Shown here: positions 57,096-64,000 of the stretch, piece after piece | Layout of the letters: the number at the start of each line of letters is the position of its first letter | How positions within the stretch are numbered: the first letter of the stretch is position 1 | NCBI GenBank assembly: GCA_033182465.1 | Contig: CP137320.1 | Location: 930,001 to 994,000, forward strand | Direction of reading: 5' to 3' | DNA: 64,000 nt | DNA from: Sanghuangporus weigelae | Taxonomy: Eukaryota; Basidiomycota; Agaricomycetes; Hymenochaetales; Hymenochaetaceae | The notes under the pieces: generated by a model | Told to the model about the DNA's origin: nothing | Databases searched by the model: none | What the model saw: the letters and a program-made list of their open reading frames with translations, nothing else | Program-made: the position numbers and the translations under genes

Positions 57096-58248
57096 AGTAA
57101 ACGAACTGTTGATACTTGCATGAGCTTGTAGACTTTCAGATATGCTGTGTTTTTAACAATATAATGGAGAAAATGACCTCGCCTGGTTTCCAATCAATAT
57201 CTTGATGTTTGCATGCCGTATGACTTGTACTCTAAAAACCTTGTCAGTGTGCATTTTTCATGTATATTTTTTGCTAGGCACAGTCTCACCCGATGGAGAA
57301 GGTCCGGGATCTCCTATTGAAGATTGTTGAATCAAGAGATCGGCGTTCTGTTTCATCAATGTGACTCTTGAACCTGGACCACACTTTGAGCAAAGCATAT
57401 GTGCCTCTAGAAATTTGAATCTGACATGTTTTCTTGTCAAAGTCCGCGGAATCCATGCTGAAAGCAAGTAGTATCTCATTCTGCTTTGAAAATAGTGAGC
57501 TATTTCGAAAAGAAAATGTGGTGTGAAGCCCGGACTGTTTAGGACAGCCAAAGCTTTTGTATATTTGAAAGGACCCTGGGCAAAAATATGAAAAGTGCAC
57601 ACTGACGAGGTTTTCTGAACATACTGTAAGTCAATCAGCATACATGACATGATATAGCAAAGCAGAAACTGTCGAATTTGTAACGATGATTGATACGTGA
57701 AGCATACAAAGATGGATTAATCTTTTGAGACCTTTTCCTTTCTTCAAAAAACACTCCTACTATCAATATATAATGACCTTGGGGTCTTTACTGTCTTTTA
57801 TGCATTGATTCTGTCACTGAGAGACGTTGAACTTTTCTTATGGTAGTTGGTTGGGTCTGCGGCTTAGTCATTATCTTGATTACAAAATTTTAAGGTGTTC
57901 AACCTTTTGCTAAAACTGTGGTCAACTCCATCTCCATCTCGAAGTTAACCCTCGCGTTCGTTTACCAACTGGCATAGAGGGTTTGCTCTCCTACACTAAG
58001 ATTCCTAGCCACGTTTCCAGCCTCATGACATCCTAACTTCCTGGCTCCTCTGTTGAAACAGAACCGTCGCCGGTCTTGATTCGGTCTGTTCCTTTTGGTG
58101 ACCAGTAACTACGGAAAGTATATGTAATATATACCTTTTTCTTATCTGAGACATACCCCTGGGAATCCGAGACAGTTCTCGAGCTCGGCCTGAATTTCGA
58201 AATCCAACATCCTCGTCCGACCAGTACTCCAGTTAATCTGCATCTCTC
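57096..58248. other. Spacer between the tandem BTB genes
   Basis: The first 145 bases are the 3' UTR of copy A and the last 240 bases are the duplicated leader of copy B. The middle (about 57240-58000) has no counterpart near copy A and no gene. A minus-strand frame at 57258-57650 (130 codons) shows no motif. Confidence 0.55.
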
Positions 58249-59520
58249 ATGACTGAGGAATCTGAGCTTTTCAAATCATCTTGGACATTTGGGACTGCTG
58301 TAGAAGCTCCGTGCACCGTGCCAAGTGATCCTGGAGATGCTGTACCTGACTATCCAACTCATCCAGGCAGTCGTACACCATCATGCCATACATCCAGATC
58401 CGAGCCATTTGAATGTGCTAAACCAGAAACCGAGCCCGGCATTCCTACGGAAATCAAAAACTTGAACAAGGCATCCAGCACTGAGATTATCTTGACTGAC
58501 AATGACTCATCACCTACAAATTCTGGCAAAAAGAGGGATGAGCAGTTCTATTTTACATTGACAACTTTCGAGGTAGGTGCGTTTCCTTTAAAATATATAC
58601 ATCTAGAGCAGAGCTAATTTGATCGTAAGGTCGAAAACATTCTGTTCAGAGTTCCTCGTCGTTCCTTCGAGATGGAATCTTCAGTATTCAAAGAAATGTT
58701 CGAACTACCGTCCGATGGATCATCCGACGGCATAACGGATGAGAAACCGTTGACCCTGAGTGGCATCACTGTCGAGAATTTCCGTGTCTTTCTGAGGGTG
58801 CTTTTTGACCCGTGAGTGTATTTGTATCGGATTTTCTTCAGTCACATCGTTTCCTTAACAAATCGAATATGGGTTATTCTAAAGTGGTCATGGTTCGCAA
58901 GATGGACTCAATCAAGATGAATGGATCTCCATACTACACCTCTCACACATGTGGAGCTGCGATCGATTGTTCGCTCTCGCAATCAAGAAGCTCAACGTAC
59001 CCAAGGTCGATCCGATTCTTAAAATCACGCTGGCCAAGACATACAACATCAAAGATTATGATTGGTTGCCTCCTGCTTATTTCAGCCTCGTGACACGAGC
59101 AGACCCGCTGACACTGGAAGAGTCGGAGCGGAGAGATTGGGGATGGAGATTACGATGAAGTTGACCGAAGTACGCGAGTCGCGCTACAGGTTGGTTATCG
59201 ATGAATTGGAGGGGCGAGGACCACGGCATGCCGTTGATCCATCGTCTAAGAAGTCAGCACGAGGCCGAAGCCCGATCTACATTCACAGGAAGGATGTTAG
59301 ATTGCTCGATTTTGATTTGCGGACCTTAATGATGCAAATTCTTGGTTTGCAATGTAAACGAAGTGGTGATACGTACACATGCTTGTAGTTATTTTCCAAA
59401 AGATAATAACTTGGCTTTCAGATATGCTGTGTTTTTAACAATGTAATGGAGAAATTGACCCCGCTTGGTTTCCAATCAATATCTTGATGTTTGCATGCTG
59501 TGTGACTTATGCTCTAAGTA
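58010..59520 (+). repeat. Tandem duplication, copy B
   Basis: This is the second copy of the segment at about 55828-57240. Exon 2 and the flanking intron sequences are nearly identical, while exon 1 and exon 3 carry insertions and deletions. The 3' region (TTTCAGATATGCTGTGTTTT) is also shared. Confidence 0.85.
58249..59388 (+). pseudogene. BTB/POZ domain protein, tandem copy B, frameshifted
   Basis: The exons 58249-58572, 58630-58811 and 58885-59158 give an open product of 259 residues, against 351 in copy A. The BTB block is intact (VENILFRVPRRSFEMESSVF). In exon 3 the sequence GAG-CGGAGAGAT-TGGGG replaces GAG-AAGC-TGGGG of copy A, a net gain of 5 bases, and the frame then closes at 59158 (DWGWRLR). 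The rest of the homologous C-terminus stays open in another frame up to 59388, with EITMKLTEVRESRYRLVIDE. The last acceptor is AAAG where copy A has GCAG. The gene is therefore either a recent pseudogene or encodes a C-terminally truncated BTB protein; the BTB fold itself is not damaged. Confidence 0.7.
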
Positions 59521-59784
59521 AATCAGCTTACATTACATGCGGAATTTATTTCAAAAGCACCTGCTACATGTCAAATACCTATCTTCATAGCTATGTACAG
59601 TAATCACACATACTCGTATGCAACATATTAGACAAGGTATCAAACTTGTTACAACAACAACACGAAAACAGAACTGCAAACAACAAAGTAAAAAGCAAGC
59701 GACGAATGCAAGTATATAAGAAAATGACATCAATGAACGACAAGCAAAAACAAAAAAATGATCAGATGAGGATCATAGGAGAGG
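59389..59784. other. 3' region between convergent genes
   Basis: No gene is seen. The first part is the duplicated 3' UTR of BTB copy B. The rest is A-rich on the plus strand (for example AACAAAGTAAAAAGCAAGCG and AAAAACAAAAAAATG at about 59680-59760). Confidence 0.6.
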
Positions 59785-62700
59785 TTATGCATCGTCATCG
59801 TCGACGGACAACGGCCAGTGAAGGATGATCTCGACGACTCGCCAGGCGCGACCAAAGCCAGTTAGTACCTGCGCTTTAGCCTCGTCGAAGTCGAAGCGCG
59901 ACGTCCACGAAAGGGGGGAAGAAAAGATGAGAGGGAAGGAAGAGCCTTCGTCACCGTAGCTGTCTTCATCGTCATTACCGCTCTTTTCGTCAGATATATC
60001 AGAACCGGCCCCGTCTCCCGACGCGCCGTCGTGCTTCACCGGAGGCGGTGGCTCGGCTTCTGAGGTAGGAGCAGAGAGGGATACAGTATACGCATCCCAA
60101 AACCGTCTTCGTTCCGACGACGTCGGTCCGCTGGTGGGAGTTTCTGTGACAGTGCTGGTTACGGTGACCGTCTGAGTCCTCCAATCTGCCAATCCCCCTA
60201 CTCGCCCCTCGTCAGGTAACGCAGCGTCGCCCCAGTCCGGAGACATGAGAGTACGCAGATTCTGCACTTCTCGTCGAGTATTGATGATCTGTGTGAGCAT
60301 GACAGCGGACAGGACGTAAGGCAGAACCGTTGCTAAGGCGAGCAAGGTGCGTCTGGTTGTCTGCCTCCGGCGAGATAGCTTCGTCGTGCCGGCGAGTAGA
60401 GGATGTGGCATTGTCAAGTCAGCGCGGAAATGCTTCAAAGCTGGTACATCATAAACAAATATCTTGCGGTACAGAACACTACTATTCTCGGGATCGTCAC
60501 CGGTCGTTTTCGGCAAGACAATGTCTGGGATGAAGTCAGTATCAAGCGACAGACCGTACAGTTAATGGATGCTCACCTGACGATCGTCGCAGGTTTATCT
60601 CAAATCTACTCACAGGCAACGAGAAGACGGGTACGAAAACGCGGACCTCGTCCTTGTTCAAGCCCCCACTGGAGCCAGCCTTGCGTTTCCCCTTCTTGTC
60701 AGCTGGCAATCCACCGGCCTGGCCCTTCACGATATAAACCACCTCCAGTGCTCCTGCCAGAGCAACGTGAACGCGCACCCAGCTCAACCACTTCCGTTTC
60801 CCCTCACCAGCACCGATTGAGCCGATAGTTTCCGTCGAGCCATCGGTCAAAGAAGAGGGGGACGTAGACGGGTCAATACGAGAATTCGCAACCGCCTCGA
60901 ACCGTACGGGTACGCCATTGACACTTGCGCAAGTAACTTCGACGACGGGTGTTGGCTCCGACGAACTTGCGTTCGGAGGCACCGCAAGCCCAAATTCAAG
61001 CCAGTCGGATCCTGCATCAACGGGAGTCGGGAGCGCTAGTGTGACAGCATACGACCACGTCTGGAGTGATTTTGACGAGAGGCTTTGAGACTTGGAAGGT
61101 ATTATTGGAACAACGTCCGCAGTTACCCAGGGGATGACAAGCGGACCATCACGGAACATTGTCGAACGAGCAGGCTGTGAACGTAAGACTGCGCTTATAG
61201 GCTCAGGTGAGCCCGGCAATGAGGCTGCTGCTCGCGGTACACTTCGTCCCAGCATCTGGGGCGACAACTCCTGCGCTTTCGCTGGCGTTCGGGGAGCAAG
61301 CGGCTTTACGAGGATCTCGCTACTTTCCAGACTGATACACTTCGCTTGCGACCCGCTCGGAACGAGCGTCCTCTTTGCTCTGCTGCCTGACACAGCCAGG
61401 TCGTGACGGGAACGCGGACTGTGACTCTGGTCGCTTGTTGAGAAAGAGCCGCTATTAATCAACTCTACACTTGCCGTGTCACATTGATTGCGGATCGTCG
61501 TGATGGTATTATCCTTCGCGGCGGAGAAGACCCGGAAGGTGGGCAAGGGTAATGTAGTTTGCCCGCTATCATTCAAGCTCGGCATCCCAGGCCCTGGAGC
61601 TATAAGTACCGTGCCAGAAATATTTAGAGTGAGCTTGTTCTTTGTAGGTGCAAGCTCAGTCAAATTGATGTGTACGGTGATCGGCGTTGCTGGAGGCCGA
61701 GCGAAGCTTTCAGAAGCACTCTCGGGATCTGAGCGAACTATTGAACTTGTGATAGACGTCGCATTCAGCGAGTCCTCAAAAGAATATTCGGTAGAGATGC
61801 GACGATTTGGGAGCGGAGCTCGAAGGAGGGATGCAGAATTGTCAGGGTGATTGCGTGTCGGCCCATTTTGGATTGTTTCCCCTAACAGACCAGATGCATC
61901 TGCTGATGGCAAATCTAGGGTAGCTTGAGGAGAAAGCGTTGTCTGTGGCAAGCCGACAGTAAACCCGGTCAAGGCAGGATCTCCATCGATAGTCCATTGC
62001 GCGTCTGAATCCGGTGGCCAATACACACGAGCACCTTGTGTATCCAGACCGACGTCCATACCAAGCATTGTCGCGACACCGGGGAACCACACGCCAGTGC
62101 ACGTGCCCTGATAATCAAGTCTCATCTTCACTCCATCCGCCCGAGTCTCGAGGATGGTGCATGTCATATTGGCAGCGACCTCATCTACACCAACACGTCG
62201 TCTACCGTCAGGGTAATCCTGCACGCGCAGTGGTGCAGCCCAACGAATACGAATGCGATCTGTGCTCGTGAAAGTACCGTGGATCAAGCAGTTCTCCAGT
62301 GCACTGCCGGTAAAGGAAGCTTCGGATGACTCGTCGTCTGCAAATTCTGTGTATGCACTTGTTCGACCACCGAGCTTTGGCATGGGTGTTGTCCGAGTGA
62401 CATGCGGTTCCGTCGCGAGATCCCAGCCATTAAGATCTTCGTCTGATTCTAAGGAGGCGAAGGAAGTTGAAATCGACGAGGGCGAGGGCAATCGTACTTT
62501 GATATGATTTGATAGACATTTAGGAATCGGAATTGAGATCTTTCGTACTAATAAGTGGTTGAGAGCTGGAAGGAGATATAGGCTCATACCATGAAAGGTG
62601 CCTTCGGTGGCTACACTCCATACTCAGCAATTGATATCATCCATGAAAGTCGAAGCCCTCACCTTTGACGAGAACGGGACCCATAAAGACAAACCCGCCA

Positions 62701-63452
62701 TAAACTGAATTGTGTTTCGGTCACCGATTGAATATCGTCTTCCAGTGCTTCCAGAGCGATGCGACGGTGTTCTGTGCATCCTACGTGCAGAGCGCACGTC
62801 GCTTTCGCTGTCTGAACCACTCTTCATCTTATACTTCGAAGGGAATTCTTTGGGTATAACATAACAAACGTTGTATCCGCTGATGAGGAAGTAGCCAGTA
62901 TACCGCTCTTCCAAAGCAGGAACGGCTGAGCCATTCACAGATCCCCTCCCCGGTGTACTCTGCGGAGTGGTATCAAAGAGGGACAAGTATGATTTCGTTG
63001 AGCGTGCAGGAAGGTTAAGGGCACGGGCGGCATTGTGGAGAAGGGGATGGCTAGAAGAAGAGAAGTTGTACGGCACGGAATCAGAATCCAGGGGATGAAC
63101 AGAATAGTCGCGAATTTTGATGTTCTCCTCTACGAGAATATCTCAGTTCAGAAGCCGCAAGTAGCAACACTGTACCGTACCAGCGAAAATGGGGATAATT
63201 TGGCCTGGAGTTACAGAATCGATTGGCACACCGATCTGGAACGAAAGGAGTTTATTCCTGTATAAAAGTATATAGGATGAAGCTTACCTTCAAATATAAT
63301 TTGATTGACGCGCCATCCGCGCTCTGCTTTGCTTTGCCTTCTATTGCCAGTCGCGAGACAATATTTAGTTTCGATGGTCCAGTTCCAGTGTAGCTTGTGG
63401 CAGACGAAAGGGTAGGAGAGAATGCCCCGTTTCGAGGCGTCACCGGCGCCAT
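59785..63452 (-). CDS. Large orphan protein with C-terminal membrane anchor
   Basis: I do not recognise a named family. The start at 63452 gives MAPVTPRNGAFSPTLSSATS and then SKLNIVSRLAIEGKAKQSAD. Two further short exons give IGVPIDSVTPGQIIPIFA and LVEENIKIRDYSVHPLDSDS, and lead into the exon with PYNFSSSSHPLLHNAARALN and ERYTGYFLISGYNVCYVIPK. A long exon (62587 to about 60600) holds beta-rich sequence (TWSYAVTLALPTPVDAGSDW, WLSWVRVHVALAGALEVVYI) interleaved with Ser/Pro-rich linkers. The last exon, from about 60530, carries one hydrophobic segment, TLLALATVLPYVLSAVMLTQ, at about 60350-60290 and an acidic tail. The total is roughly 1100 residues. The layout suggests a tail-proximal single-pass membrane protein with large beta domains on one side. 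Exon borders near 62590-62660 and 60540-60600 are tentative. Confidence 0.75.
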
Positions 63453-64000
63453 AAAGACCTAACGAAGGATGCACGTAACAACTCGCAGGATGATGGTAGT
63501 CAGCGGTCAAGAGGAGTCGGTCGCGGTAGAGAGACGCGCTCAGCGGCCTCAGCGTTTCCTCCTGCAGAAGCACCATCACGTGGAGACGCGACTTGAAGCG
63601 GAGCTTGAATTTCTGAACACAACCAGACGTCGTAGGCTTCCTTTTCCTTTTAATCCACGGCGTCCAAATTACTATCTCGCCCCGTTGCTATGTTGCATTC
63701 TCATATGGCAGAGATGGTCCAGACAAGCGTCGAAGAGTGACTTTATTGGACTCATTAAAACAGTTCTAGCTGAATGCTTCTCCCATTGGTCGAGGAGTGA
63801 TGAAGCAGGACCACCTGTCGAGCGCCGACATTACCTCAGCAATCCGATCTAGGTGGTGCAGTACTAGTGGTAAGTCTGTCTTTCTTTCTTGTACTATGTC
63901 CGTGCTTGAAGTGCATGCCGATGACGAAAACCCTGGTAAAAGTACGCACCCGCGCTCCTTTTGGGGTTCTCACAAGGAGAGGCGTCGTGTGCCAGTTCTC
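63453..64000. other. Upstream region of the orphan gene, window end
   Basis: This stretch lies upstream of the minus-strand orphan and reaches the window edge. A plus-strand frame (63469-63852, 127 codons) has no motif and mostly reflects Arg-rich reading of a GC-rich leader. Donor-like and acceptor-like signals near 63855-63940 could belong to a gene that continues beyond the window, but nothing can be named. Confidence 0.4.

Larger units (their letters stand above)
55828..57240 (+). repeat. Tandem duplication, copy A
   Basis: The segment from about 55828 (CCACGTTTCCAGCCTCATGA) to about 57240 (a 3' region with TTTCCAATCAATATCTTGAT) recurs, diverged, at about 58010-59520. Matching runs through the leader, all exons, both introns and the 3' UTR, which indicates a genomic duplication and not retroposition. 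Confidence 0.85.

Noticed and set aside
63469-63852. Plus-strand frame of 127 codons at the window end
   Set aside because: Arg-rich reading of a leader antisense to the orphan gene, without a recognisable domain.
1-64000. Mobile elements, viral remnants and CRISPR arrays
   Set aside because: No terminal repeats, transposase, reverse transcriptase or integrase motifs, and no regularly spaced repeats were seen on either strand.

Overview
The window is nuclear DNA of a filamentous basidiomycete, most likely an Agaricomycete (mushroom-forming class). The evidence is in the gene structures: dense genes on both strands, many introns of about 47 to 80 nt with GT-AG (and at least two GC-AG) borders, proteins with typical fungal neighbours (Het-C, Gal4-type Zn2Cys6 factor, Asi-like RING protein, fungal PGS1 and Iml1), and the small BTB/POZ proteins that are expanded in mushroom genomes. 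All calls come from reading translations and splice borders by eye; no search was run, so exon borders are best estimates and coordinates run from start codon to stop codon, introns included.

Layout. 1-1.9 kb: no confident gene. 2.2-5.7 kb: Het-C family secreted or membrane protein. 5.7-8.7 kb: gene-poor, with a nested hairpin and a G-rich, purine-rich tract. 8.7-10.0 kb: polyQ, coiled-coil, AT-hook protein. 10.4-11.8 kb: unidentified exons, then a short BTB protein. 12.0-20.9 kb: a compact block of conserved eukaryotic genes: ORC6 (-), D-aminoacyl-tRNA deacylase (-), PPIL1-type spliceosomal cyclophilin (+), Cdc4-type F-box/WD40 (-) and BuGZ/ZNF207 zinc finger (+). 20.9-26.0 kb: about 5 kb without a readable gene. 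26.1-29.5 kb: Zn2Cys6 transcription factor. 31.3-33.6 kb: Golgi-type apyrase. 34.2-37.1 kb: chromatin-reader-like protein with PWWP/Tudor-like modules. 37.5-40.0 kb: polytopic membrane RING protein. 40.2-41.9 kb: PGS1. 42.2-47.3 kb: Iml1/DEPDC5. 47.3-48.1 kb: NatB catalytic subunit. 48.6-49.8 kb: Ser-rich orphan. 51.0-52.7 kb: single-pass Ser/Thr-stalk membrane protein. 53.9-55.5 kb: ZCCHC8-like PSP/zinc-knuckle protein overlapping a glutaredoxin-like gene. 55.9-59.4 kb: a tandem pair of BTB genes, the second frameshifted. 59.8-63.5 kb: large orphan with a C-terminal membrane anchor.

There is no operon logic, but several genes share short divergent intergenic regions (DTD/PPIL1, Cdc4/BuGZ, RING/PGS1), and the cell-cycle theme of ORC6, Cdc4 and BuGZ within 9 kb is notable. 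No transposon, retroelement, rRNA, tRNA or CRISPR could be supported. The accessory part is the BTB family, the Het-C gene, and the gene-poor stretches at 5.7-8.7 and 20.9-26.0 kb. I did not find a clearly new multi-gene system; the best leads are the lineage-specific proteins and the recent BTB duplication.
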